Of a stretch of 24,018 nucleotides of DNA, positions 13,873 through 21,173 are shown one piece after another. Numbering within the stretch: position 1 is the stretch's first letter; the number at the start of each line of letters is the position of its first letter. Made by a program: the position numbers and the translations under genes. A model generated the notes under the pieces. That model was not told the DNA's origin and searched no databases. It was given only the letters and a program-made list of their open reading frames with translations. Source of the stretch: a virus; the IMG/VR virus record IMGVR_UViG_3300032053_000516, positions 1-24,018 of that record. One strand, given 5' to 3'.

Positions 13873-15321
13873 TTATTTTACTGTTGCTGTTTTTACTTTT
13901 GATGTTGCTGTAGGCAATGCTTTTGCTGCAGCTTCGATGTCCTTAATAGATTGTAATGAATCACAAGTTGTTTTATCATCTCTAAATGAAGACAAATCAC
14001 CTTTAGCAAGTCTTGGATGTAACAATGAATAGTTTCCAGTAGAATCATTTGATAATCCACTGCATGTTACTTCTAAAATAGTTCCTAATAATTTAGATTG
14101 ATTTGCAGTAACATGTTTCATAACAGATTCTTTCATTCCACAAGGACTTGTTTTTACTAAACCATCTGAAGACTCAACATCAATAGATGAAATAAGTTGT
14201 GCATTCTTTCCTGTACCATAATTAAAACCAGTTATGCGCATATCAACATGCATTTCTAATTTCATCTTCACTTGCCATTTTGGTTTATTATCTTCCCAAG
14301 TTCCCATAGAAGCTTTAAGAATAGTTCCCTCTTGACCTTCATTTAAGTTTTCTTGGAAATGTACCAATGCTTGTTCAAAGCTATAAACCTTTTTTGTTTT
14401 AATGAATGAAACCATTGTAGGATTAGCTGGTTTTAAAATCTTACTAAGATTAACTAACCTGTCATGGTAAGGAGTATTTGATACACATGCAAAATATTCA
14501 TCCACTTTAATAGTGTCCCAAACAGTAAAACGAATTGAGTCCAATGCTTTTTGATAACCCATTTTCTTTTTCTTTTCAAATTCTCTTATTTCAGATACAA
14601 CATCTTCACCAAGATTCTTTTTAGATCCAATGCTTACCAATGATGCAATAATTCCATTACTGTCATATCTTGAAACACCATCCATTGTAAGTTCACCATT
14701 AAGAACACAATCAGCAAATGTTGCAAGTTCTTTTAAGAATTTTGCACCACCAACATAAGTTGGATTACCTTCGCGGCTCTCTAATAATACTTCACCATCA
14801 CGAACAATTGCATTGCAATATCTTCCGTCCATTTTAATTTGGCTATAAGCATAACCAGCATTTTTTGGATCAGCAAAAATTGCCTGAGCAGTTTCTTTCT
14901 TATAAGGTACTGCTCCCATATAAGGAGTATTCTCTATAAGAGACATAAAGATTTTATTAATGTTGGTTGTTCCCATGCCAAGCTTGCAATCTTTCTCTAT
15001 AATCCTTTCAATGATATGAGCATCATTCGGAGATACAGAAGCAAGTATATTTGCGAGATGATCAATTCCAGATTGGCCAGATACTTTTCTATCGCTTAAA
15101 TCAATAAGCATTTCGATTGCATCTTTTAAAGGAATGTTTTTTCCGTTTGTAGTATAAGCTGGTATTTGCTTAATATAGAATTTTATTCTTTTTGAATTAG
15201 CAAGATATAATACTCTTTCTAATACAACACTATGCGGTCCAGCTTTATGAACTGCAAGTATTTCCATTTTCCTGTTTGTTCCTGGCTCATTTGAGATTTC
15301 TTCGAAGATTGATTTTATCAT
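13873..15321 (-). CDS. ATP-dependent DNA ligase, T4 gp30-like
   Basis: The 482-residue ligase is close to the length of T4 gp30. It has an N-terminal helical DNA-binding part (about 1-135), then the adenylation domain with motif I QIKMDGRYC (Lys163 as AMP-accepting residue), LESREGNP, LNGELTM (motif III), EGQEGTILK (motif IV) and KWQVKMK (motif V), and a C-terminal OB domain with GFNYGTGKN. It would seal nicks in the phage genome during replication and repair, using ATP rather than the NAD used by bacterial LigA. The start has the leader AACAACC directly before the ATG, as in the AAA ATPase gene. The 69-base gap upstream could hold a promoter; I see TATATTAG, one mismatch from the -7 consensus. 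Confidence 0.93.
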   Translation of the reverse strand: MIKSIFEEISNEPGTNRKMEILAVHKAGPHSVVLERVLYLANSKRIKFYIKQIPAYTTNGKNIPLKDAIEMLIDLSDRKVSGQSGIDHLANILASVSPNDAHIIERIIEKDCKLGMGTTNINKIFMSLIENTPYMGAVPYKKETAQAIFADPKNAGYAYSQIKMDGRYCNAIVRDGEVLLESREGNPTYVGGAKFLKELATFADCVLNGELTMDGVSRYDSNGIIASLVSIGSKKNLGEDVVSEIREFEKKKKMGYQKALDSIRFTVWDTIKVDEYFACVSNTPYHDRLVNLSKILKPANPTMVSFIKTKKVYSFEQALVHFQENLNEGQEGTILKASMGTWEDNKPKWQVKMKLEMHVDMRITGFNYGTGKNAQLISSIDVESSDGLVKTSPCGMKESVMKHVTANQSKLLGTILEVTCSGLSNDSTGNYSLLHPRLAKGDLSSFRDDKTTCDSLQSIKDIEAAAKALPTATSKVKTATVK

Positions 15322-15390
15322 GGTTGTTTTATTTTAATTGTTACTGATAGATTTATTTTTATTTACGCTAATATAATTAATTAATTTGAA

Positions 15391-16005
15391 TTATTCACAG
15401 TCACATCCTGCTTCAGGTCCAAAGTATTTTTCAAGTGTTGGCCATTCATCGAAATTAGCAAAACGACATCCGAAGCAAGTATATTCGGTTTCATCTACTT
15501 GAGCCCAACCAATATCAATACAACGCAACACCATATCTTTACCTGTGAATGAGTGATTTTTAATTATGATAACATCACCTACAGAAGTGGAACGCAGATT
15601 AAAAAAATTAGCCACGATTTTTTCATTTTTTGTTGGCCATTTTATTTCTGTCCAGGATTCATCAATGTTTTGTGTATTTTTAAAAATCCAATCTGGCATA
15701 ACATCTTTCTTAAAGATCTCTGCTACAAATTCATAATTATCTGGAATGAATTTAGGATGACCACCAATTCCAAATGTAGGTTTCTTTGCATGGAATAAAA
15801 ATGCAGTTGGATTTTTTATATTCATTTCACCTGCATATTTTAAATTAATTGATTCATCTTTAAGAGGACAGTCATCATGTACTTTGTTATCAATATCTCC
15901 ACGATCTAATTCCATACCTTTATTAGGTACATTACAAGTGCATTCCCAGTTTTCGTCCATTTTCATAAATGGACACATTGAACAAAACGTTATTTCTATT
16001 TTCAT
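15391..16005 (-). CDS. Cys-rich hypothetical protein, 204 aa
   Basis: The N-terminal 50 residues carry a metal-site-like pattern: Cys8-x2-Cys11 followed by Pro-Phe, Cys22-x-Cys24, a spacer and Cys46-Pro-Leu. Short proteins with 'FCSxCPF...CxC...CPL' occur in phages and are probably zinc binding. The C-terminal part is different: a VGDVIIIKNHSFTG beta section followed by CFGC and a final GCDCE. The function is unknown. The two halves may be separate domains fused together. The gene follows the zinc-finger gene by three bases and its start has the leader AAACC, and a 69-base gap separates it from the DNA ligase gene downstream. Confidence 0.75.
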   Translation of the reverse strand: MKIEITFCSMCPFMKMDENWECTCNVPNKGMELDRGDIDNKVHDDCPLKDESINLKYAGEMNIKNPTAFLFHAKKPTFGIGGHPKFIPDNYEFVAEIFKKDVMPDWIFKNTQNIDESWTEIKWPTKNEKIVANFFNLRSTSVGDVIIIKNHSFTGKDMVLRCIDIGWAQVDETEYTCFGCRFANFDEWPTLEKYFGPEAGCDCE

Positions 16006-16008
16006 GGT

Positions 16009-16473
16009 TTATGGTTTTAATTTTAAAGTTAATTGTGGAACTATTATATTTTTTGTTTGAGTACATTTCGGAAAATTGCTGCATCCCATAAATACATGAT
16101 CATGCTTTGAAGTTCTTTGTATCATAACTCCACCGCAAGAACATTTATGAGCTCTAACATGTTTGTATAATTCTCTGCATCTTGCGCGAGTATTAACTAA
16201 TGCTGAAGCAGTTCTATGAACTCTTTTTTCAAGCTTAAGTATTTTGTTATTCACTGTATCGTATATCATACATCTAATTGCATCAGAACCACTTCCTCTG
16301 CTCACCGTTTCATTAATACTTATCGTACTATAGATACGGATTTGAAAGTTGGTATTCTTAATTGCATATACCCAAACACGTTCGAATGTTCCATCTATTT
16401 GTACTTCGTTGAAACTCATGGTGTCCATTAGCTCTTTAAATTTGCTGTAGTTTATTTGTACGTATCTGCTCAT
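16009..16473 (-). CDS. Topoisomerase-type zinc-finger protein
   Basis: The 154-residue protein has an N-terminal beta-rich domain with VWVYAIKNTNFQIRIYST, SRGSGSDAIRC and KRVHRTASALVNTR, and a C-terminal topoisomerase C4 zinc finger: Cys111-x-Cys113-Gly-Gly, then FMGCSNFPKC with Cys131 and Cys137. The N-terminal pattern with SRGxGxDAIR and KRVHRT is one I know from widespread phage proteins that carry this zinc finger and no catalytic topoisomerase domain. It probably binds single-stranded DNA or assists DNA processing; function is not proven. It is one base downstream of the 16475-16696 gene and three bases before the Cys-rich gene. Confidence 0.82.
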   Translation of the reverse strand: MSRYVQINYSKFKELMDTMSFNEVQIDGTFERVWVYAIKNTNFQIRIYSTISINETVSRGSGSDAIRCMIYDTVNNKILKLEKRVHRTASALVNTRARCRELYKHVRAHKCSCGGVMIQRTSKHDHVFMGCSNFPKCTQTKNIIVPQLTLKLKP

Positions 16474-16474
16474 A

Positions 16475-16696
16475 TTATTTTATTTTAACGTATTTAGATA
16501 ATCTAATTGACTTGCATACTTCTGGAATATATCCGTTAGGCAATTTTGCTTCTTGTATTGTTTCTTTGATTCCAACTTTTTGTATATCTTCGCCGTTCTC
16601 TATGCAAAATAACATTACAGAAAGTAGTTTTTCTTTTTTTAGAGCTTTTTCATAAACGGTTGAAAGCTCCTGTCCTAATTGTTCTAGTGTTCTCAT
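16475..16696 (-). CDS. Small helical protein, 73 aa
   Basis: This 73-residue protein is wholly helical, with a first helix QLGQELSTVYEKALKKEK, a second SVMLFCIENGEDIQKVGI, and a final part LPNGYIPEVCKSIRLSKYVK. The pattern 'LFxIxNGxDI...KETIxEAxLPxGYxxEVxKxIxLxKYV' is similar to small helical HTH-like phage segments that end in 'KYV', but I cannot name a family. It lies between the helicase gene (3 bases away) and the zinc-finger gene (1 base away), so a role in DNA metabolism is possible. Confidence 0.75.
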   Translation of the reverse strand: MRTLEQLGQELSTVYEKALKKEKLLSVMLFCIENGEDIQKVGIKETIQEAKLPNGYIPEVCKSIRLSKYVKIK

Positions 16697-16699
16697 ATT

Positions 16700-18238
16700 T
16701 TATTTTGTTAAGTTTAAATCAGAAATTGCTTTAGTAAGGTATGGCATTTTAGTTGTATCAGAAATCCAATCATTAACGTAGATAAGATTTTTCTTTGCAC
16801 GTGTTCTAGCAACATACATCAAGTTATATTCTTGTTCAATTTGCCATTGTTGCATTGCATAAAAAGCTGGACATAATTGAGCTTCGATAATAAACACATT
16901 ATCAGCTTCTAATCCTTTTGATTTGTGCATGGTACTTAATACAATACCAGTTGCTTCGTCAGAAAAAATAGTTGTTATTGTATTAATCATCTCTTCAGTA
17001 GATTTTGTTCTAGACTCATTAGCGATGGCTCTAAGAGCACCAATCTTATCTGACATGTTAACTACTGTAGAAACTTTTTCAGGATCTTTACCTGGATAAA
17101 CCACTTTAGTTTTTTCAACTAACTTGTTGTATTCTTTTTCAAGTGAATTGAATAATGCATCATGAGTTTTTGCTTTAGATTTCTTAATCATGTTGATTAA
17201 GTTCTTTCCAATATCACCACCTTTAATTGTTGCTTTACGACCTTCAGAAATAAACTTCATACACATTGCAACTAATGGGCGAGTGTTACGACATAAAACG
17301 AAATCACCATCTTGTATCTCTTTAAAAGAACCTTCGCGAACACAACCTTCAGAAGCAGTTGGAGAAGGAAGAATATCAGAAACAATTTCTTGAGCATGGG
17401 TGATTATTTTAGAACCACAACGATAAGAGAAAGATAAAGGAAGTTCAATAGTATTTGGAAGCAAAGTACGTAAGTTATTAAATGACTCAACGTCTGCTCC
17501 AGCAAAACCGTAAATAGATTGGTTAGGATCACCAACTGCAATTAAACGACCACCATTAGAATCAACCAATCTTAAAAGCATCTCATGTTGAGCACGGTTT
17601 AAATCTTGACACTCATCAATAAAAACATTTTTGAATTTTCTTAATCTCATGTTCTTATTAGTAGCAGGAACATAAATCATATCGATAAAATCGAAAGTGG
17701 TAGTATCTTTTCTGCAAGCAAGTAAAACTTCTTTAGCACGTTCAATTTCACCATTCATTAATTCAATCTCATGCTTTTCGCAAAGCTCTAAAACTTCTTC
17801 CATTGATTGCGGTAAAGCAAATCTAAACATATCAACTAATTTACCAACACGACTAATATAAGAAGTAACTTCATCTTCTTCGATATTCCAAGCTGGTATC
17901 ATTGATTTGATTATCTTATAAACTTTAGACTCATCAACCTTAACTGAATTACCAAATTTGTAAACAAGTTCTTTCATTCCCCAACTGTGTAAAGTTGCAA
18001 CTTTAACGTGGCTTGGAAGTTTAGGTTCCAATTCGCGAACAATTGATTTGTTGAAAGCAAGAAAAATAGTAAGTTCATTTTGAGGAATTAAATTTGACGC
18101 GCGAACAATAGTTGTAGTTTTTCCGCTACCAGCTTTCGCATTGATTAAAAGATTTCTTCTGTGAATGTTTTGAAGTTCAGAAAAAATAGCAGTTTGATAA
18201 ATTGAATCTTGAAAAATTTTGGTTGGTTGGTTTTCCAT
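16700..18238 (-). CDS. UvrD-like superfamily 1 DNA helicase
   Basis: The 512-residue helicase contains the SF1A motifs: Walker A NAKAGSGKTT (residues 33-42), Ia near LAFNKSIVREL, Walker B VFIDECQD (Asp208-Glu209), motif III AVGDPNQSIYGF (234-245), motif IV near LSFSYRCG, motif V STMHKSKGLEADN and motif VI YVARTRAKK. It is shorter than UvrD or PcrA (about 700 residues), with reduced accessory domains, as in phage helicases. It would translocate on single-stranded DNA during replication, recombination or repair. It is the first gene of the minus-strand run that follows the terminator at 18360, and its ATG has the leader AATCAACC. The small helical gene follows after three bases. Confidence 0.93.
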   Translation of the reverse strand: MENQPTKIFQDSIYQTAIFSELQNIHRRNLLINAKAGSGKTTTIVRASNLIPQNELTIFLAFNKSIVRELEPKLPSHVKVATLHSWGMKELVYKFGNSVKVDESKVYKIIKSMIPAWNIEEDEVTSYISRVGKLVDMFRFALPQSMEEVLELCEKHEIELMNGEIERAKEVLLACRKDTTTFDFIDMIYVPATNKNMRLRKFKNVFIDECQDLNRAQHEMLLRLVDSNGGRLIAVGDPNQSIYGFAGADVESFNNLRTLLPNTIELPLSFSYRCGSKIITHAQEIVSDILPSPTASEGCVREGSFKEIQDGDFVLCRNTRPLVAMCMKFISEGRKATIKGGDIGKNLINMIKKSKAKTHDALFNSLEKEYNKLVEKTKVVYPGKDPEKVSTVVNMSDKIGALRAIANESRTKSTEEMINTITTIFSDEATGIVLSTMHKSKGLEADNVFIIEAQLCPAFYAMQQWQIEQEYNLMYVARTRAKKNLIYVNDWISDTTKMPYLTKAISDLNLTK

Positions 18239-18258
18239 GGTTGATTAGTTTTATACAG

Positions 18259-18266
18259 TAAATTTA
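18259..18266 (-). promoter_or_regulatory. Possible helicase promoter -7 box
   Basis: TAAATTTA on the minus strand differs from the TAnnTTTG consensus only in the last base and lies 20 bases upstream of the helicase ATG. With a 19-base spacer the -33 site would be TTTT. It is the best candidate in the 167-base gap between the terminator and the helicase gene, but weak. Confidence 0.3.
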
Positions 18267-18305
18267 CTAACTTTATTCCAAACAGAAAAATAATTAGAAA
18301 AATAA

Positions 18306-18377
18306 ATGGAAATACAACTTATTGATAATCAACAGGTTACATATAATGTTAATAACGAGAAGAGCCCGATCTATTAA
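18306..18377 (+). other. Possible plus-strand leader or micro-ORF, 23 codons
   Basis: A short plus-strand frame beginning MEIQLIDNQQVTYNV lies between a promoter-like TAACTTTA (18268-18275; one mismatch from TAnnTTTG, with TTAG 19 bases upstream) and the hairpin terminator whose loop contains its stop codon. This looks like a small self-contained unit opposite to its neighbours, but the frame is too short to be certain and may be chance. Confidence 0.25.
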
Positions 18378-18391
18378 ATCGGGCTCTTTTT
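18360..18391. terminator. Rho-independent terminator, usable on both strands
   Basis: An 11-bp perfect stem, AAGAGCCCGAT (18360-18370) and ATCGGGCTCTT (18378-18388), encloses a 7-base loop and is followed on the plus strand by a T-run to 18391. It begins 15 bases after the stop of the zinc-ribbon gene on the minus strand, whose transcript it probably ends, although the T-run is better in the plus direction. Confidence 0.85.
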
Positions 18392-18405
18392 AATAGAAAA
18401 TAAAC

Positions 18406-19320
18406 TTAATCTAAAGTTTCACCGCATGATGGACAAAACTTCCAAGATGCTTTTTTTATACGAACTCTGCAACCTGGACAATACTGTCTCAAGTCTTTTA
18501 CCTCAATTGGTTTTTGAGATTCAGGTAGGAGGTTATACTCTGTTGTTGCAAAATAATATGATTCAAAATCACCATAGTAATTTCCAAATGATTGAGCAGA
18601 AACATCTCCCTTTTCAATTCTACCTGTCTCAACAGTTTTAGGTGAAGCAGATAAATCAGCGGTTGAAGTTACTATTGGTTGTGTAGATAAATCAATTGGT
18701 CCAGTGTGACAATAATTTGTAGAAGTTCCTACAATATTATTTGAGGATGTTAATGTTGTGCCAGTTGAAAAAGTGTTTACAATTCCAGAACTTGTTCCTG
18801 CAATTCCAACACATCCACTAGATCCTGAAATACCACTACCAAAATAAAGTGATGGAGTTCCAATTGTTATTGTTCCAGGAGTTGTGTAATTATAGTAAGG
18901 ATAAGTAAACGTGTTATACGTATTTACGATTCCTGTTCCACTGTTGAATAATAATCCACTGGTTGGAGCTTTCTCATTAAAGAATTCAATCTTTATTCCA
19001 CCATTGTTTTTGATTGCTTCTTTTGTCTCTTTGGAATCTTCAACAGTGTACGTTTCGAAAACGAATTTTCTGTTTGTGTCAAGATACCTTTCAAGATAAG
19101 ATCTTTCACCTGGTTTAAGAATCAAAAGACTATTCGAAATGGGCGAACCATTTATCGAGATCTTTGCTCCTATTGTTTTTGTTGTGGGATTGAAGAGTTC
19201 GATTTGAAATTCTTCACCGTCTTTTAAGAAGACGTTTTTGTTGCCGTAGATTTTTAAACGGCTCTTGTTTTTGCTCACTGAGATATAAGCCTCAGGCAAG
19301 CGTGCGCTTGTGTAGTTCAT
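18406..19320 (-). CDS. Zinc-ribbon protein with a phage-type N-terminal beta domain
   Basis: The 304-residue protein has three parts. Residues about 10-125 form a beta-rich domain with VFLKDGEEFQIELFNPTTK, an ISINGSPIS strand and LKPGERSYLERYLD. I recall this pattern from proteins of large phages and some giant viruses with no settled function. Residues 130-215 are Gly/Ser/Thr/Tyr-rich and low complexity, as in exposed virion proteins. The C-terminus is a zinc ribbon: Cys281-x2-Cys284 and Cys296-x2-Cys299. The gene has its own strong promoter and a structured leader of about 130 bases, and ends at a terminator, so it is a separate and apparently well-expressed unit. A virion role is inferred from composition and expression. 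Confidence 0.8.
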   Translation of the reverse strand: MNYTSARLPEAYISVSKNKSRLKIYGNKNVFLKDGEEFQIELFNPTTKTIGAKISINGSPISNSLLILKPGERSYLERYLDTNRKFVFETYTVEDSKETKEAIKNNGGIKIEFFNEKAPTSGLLFNSGTGIVNTYNTFTYPYYNYTTPGTITIGTPSLYFGSGISGSSGCVGIAGTSSGIVNTFSTGTTLTSSNNIVGTSTNYCHTGPIDLSTQPIVTSTADLSASPKTVETGRIEKGDVSAQSFGNYYGDFESYYFATTEYNLLPESQKPIEVKDLRQYCPGCRVRIKKASWKFCPSCGETLD

Positions 19321-19361
19321 GATTTAACTTTGTTATTTTTAATATTCGTGCTAATGTTATT

Positions 19362-19415
19362 GTTGCCCGGGACAACTCAACAGCCTTTGCAGACTGAACA
19401 CTAACCCGACGGGTT
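19362..19415 (-). promoter_or_regulatory. Structured 5' leader with three hairpins
   Basis: On the minus strand the leader of the zinc-ribbon gene folds into AACCC/GGGTT (19403-19415), CAGTC/GGCTG around TGCAAA (19381-19396) and GTTG/CAAC with an inner C-G pair and loop CCGG (19362-19376). An ACAAC to GTTGT alternative pairing joins the first and last parts, so two folds compete. Together with the 13-codon frame that ends in the first hairpin, this resembles an attenuation or translation-control leader. It matches no riboswitch class I know. Confidence 0.5.
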
Positions 19416-19442
19416 GTAAATCGTTATATTATATACTTCCAT
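19401..19442 (-). other. Possible leader peptide, 13 codons
   Basis: An ATG at 19440-19442 lies about 14 bases after the expected transcript start and opens a frame MEVYNITIYNPSG, stopping at TAG in the first hairpin of the leader. Such a uORF ending in a hairpin could link translation to folding of the leader. Its shortness makes chance possible. Confidence 0.3.
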
Positions 19443-19460
19443 GTGGAAATTGTTTCAACG

Positions 19461-19491
19461 CAAATATATAGATCAAATAAACTTTCACAAA
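19461..19491 (-). promoter_or_regulatory. Consensus Bacteroidota promoter for the zinc-ribbon gene
   Basis: On the minus strand the -33 box TTTG (19488-19491) is separated by exactly 19 bases from the -7 box TATATTTG (19461-19468). This fits the published Bacteroidota consensus TTTG-N19-TAnnTTTG at every defined position. The -33 box sits directly before the ATG of the plus-strand lysozyme, so the two genes diverge from one region. It implies transcription by the host primary sigma factor. Confidence 0.8.
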
Positions 19492-19492
19492 C

Positions 19493-19936
19493 ATGAAACT
19501 AGGATGCGGTGTAAACTTGATTAAGGAATCAGAAGGATTCAGAGCTAAGATGTATTATGATGCCAATCATTTACCTACAATAGGTTATGGCACATTAATC
19601 GACACCAAAGAAGAAGAGTGGTTAAAAACTGCTACTATCACAGAAGAGCAAGCTGTGGAATTCTTAAGACATGATTGCGAAGTTTTTGAAAGAGCAGTAA
19701 CAAAAATGGTCCAAGTACCCTTGAACCAAAATCAGTTTGACGCTTTAATATCTTTAGTTTATAATATCGGACCTAACAACTTCCAGAAATCTTCAGTCCT
19801 TGGTTCTATCAACAAGAAATCTTCTGTTGAAGAAATAAAAAAGAACTGGGCATTATGGTGCAGAGCTGATGGAAAAGTATTAAAAGGATTAGTAACAAGG
19901 AGACAAAAAGAAATTGATCTCTTTTTTAAACCTTAA
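19493..19936 (+). CDS. Phage lysozyme, glycoside hydrolase family 24
   Basis: The 147-residue endolysin hydrolyses the MurNAc-GlcNAc bond of peptidoglycan. The GH24 triad is intact: Glu14, Asp23 and Thr29, with the usual E-x8-D-x5-T spacing in the segment ESEGFRAKMYYDANHLPTIG. Further markers are FDALISLVYNIGPNNF and the C-terminal GLVTRRQKEIDLFF. No signal peptide is present, so release would need a holin, which I cannot identify here. It is the only clear plus-strand gene in the window and its stop codon abuts the stop of the convergent ATPase gene, with no terminator between. The start at 19493 follows an A-rich leader. Confidence 0.95.
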   Translation: MKLGCGVNLIKESEGFRAKMYYDANHLPTIGYGTLIDTKEEEWLKTATITEEQAVEFLRHDCEVFERAVTKMVQVPLNQNQFDALISLVYNIGPNNFQKSSVLGSINKKSSVEEIKKNWALWCRADGKVLKGLVTRRQKEIDLFFKP

Positions 19937-21172
19937 TTACTTATAAGAACACTGTGATACAATCATTCTCTTAGCATCCTCTAAGTCATCAACCTCTTTT
20001 AAGATCTTTAAAGCCTTAAGCAATGTTCTAACATTCAATTGAACCTTCTTGTTTGAAGCTGCAACACTTTTAATTGTGTTCATTGCACTTCTCTTTAATG
20101 ACATAGGTTCTTCTTTTGCAACATTAGGGAGTAATCCCTCAACGTACTTAATCATATCAGGAGGAGATAATGCAACCTCAATAACGAATGCTCTAGATTT
20201 AATAGCTGTATCAATACTCTTTTGTGCTTTATTACTGATGAATATAACACGACCGTTGAATTCGAATTTATTTGGAATCTTATTTCCAGTCTGTGGATCA
20301 ATGATTGGCTTCGCAGAACCCCATGAAATTTCTCTTTCTTCTTCAGAAGAATCAAGAGCACCTTTCAACATGTTCATTGCATTGTCATCTTTGAATATGC
20401 TATCACAATCATCATAAATAATAAGCTTTCCATTATTAACAAATAATGAAATGTACATACCTGCTGCAGTAGTTTTACCTTTAATCTTAACCCAATCTTT
20501 CTCTTTAACTAATCCTGCTTTCTTGATCTCATCACCTACAACAAATGACTTACCAACACCAGGTCCACCTGTTATTAATAAAGAAGATTGAATTCCTTTT
20601 ATAACCATCTTTGTGTACTTTCTCAAGTCATCAAATATAGTATCAGGATTTTGATATTCATATTCTGGAATTTCATCATCAATGTCATCCAATTTTTTAA
20701 TACCAGTTGTCTCTTCGAAATGTGTTGGCTTTACTAATGTGATGGGCTTAGTTGATTCCTTTGGTTTAGCTTCTTTCTTTGCAGGTTTTTCAAGTACTAA
20801 TTTTTTCTCATCAACAATACTTTCTTTAACACCTGGTTCAGGATTTTTCATCAACTCGGGTAATTTTGCAATTACATCGTCTAAGTTATTATCTTTCAAA
20901 TATAAAGTTGAAGCAGGTTTAGTTGCATCCGGCTTCCAAAAATCAATACTAAATAATTCACCATTGTTTGTGAAGTTTAAAGTAAATGTATGTCCAGCTT
21001 TGTCAGCAAACAAATTTACAGTCTGATCAGGTTCTCCTGGTCTATGTAATTGTTTAAAGTTGGGGATAAAATAAATATCGCCAACTGTGTCTTTTACACG
21101 TTTTATTATCGCTGACTGATTGTTCTCTGATTCATACAAAGACTCCCACAGTTTAAATTTTAATAAATCCAT
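19937..21172 (-). CDS. AAA-type ATPase with a capsid-leader-like N-terminus
   Basis: The frame is open from 21205, but I choose the ATG at 21170-21172, one base after the stop of the upstream gene (TAAAATG), giving 411 residues. It begins MDLLKFKLWESLYESE, with L-x-E sites at residues 8-10 and 12-14, as in the neighbouring head-type genes. Residues about 28-110 form a small beta domain (IYFIPNFKQL, HTFTLNFTNNGELFSIDFW), 115-175 is a charged linker, and 180-350 an AAA-type P-loop domain with Walker A GGPGVGKS (202-209) and Walker B LIIYDDCD (250-257), followed by SNKAQKSIDTAIKSRAF near 313-329. Family detail is not certain. A virion-linked ATPase is inferred from the leader and from the block of head-type genes. 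Confidence 0.82.
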   Translation of the reverse strand: MDLLKFKLWESLYESENNQSAIIKRVKDTVGDIYFIPNFKQLHRPGEPDQTVNLFADKAGHTFTLNFTNNGELFSIDFWKPDATKPASTLYLKDNNLDDVIAKLPELMKNPEPGVKESIVDEKKLVLEKPAKKEAKPKESTKPITLVKPTHFEETTGIKKLDDIDDEIPEYEYQNPDTIFDDLRKYTKMVIKGIQSSLLITGGPGVGKSFVVGDEIKKAGLVKEKDWVKIKGKTTAAGMYISLFVNNGKLIIYDDCDSIFKDDNAMNMLKGALDSSEEEREISWGSAKPIIDPQTGNKIPNKFEFNGRVIFISNKAQKSIDTAIKSRAFVIEVALSPPDMIKYVEGLLPNVAKEEPMSLKRSAMNTIKSVAASNKKVQLNVRTLLKALKILKEVDDLEDAKRMIVSQCSYK

Positions 21173-21173
21173 T

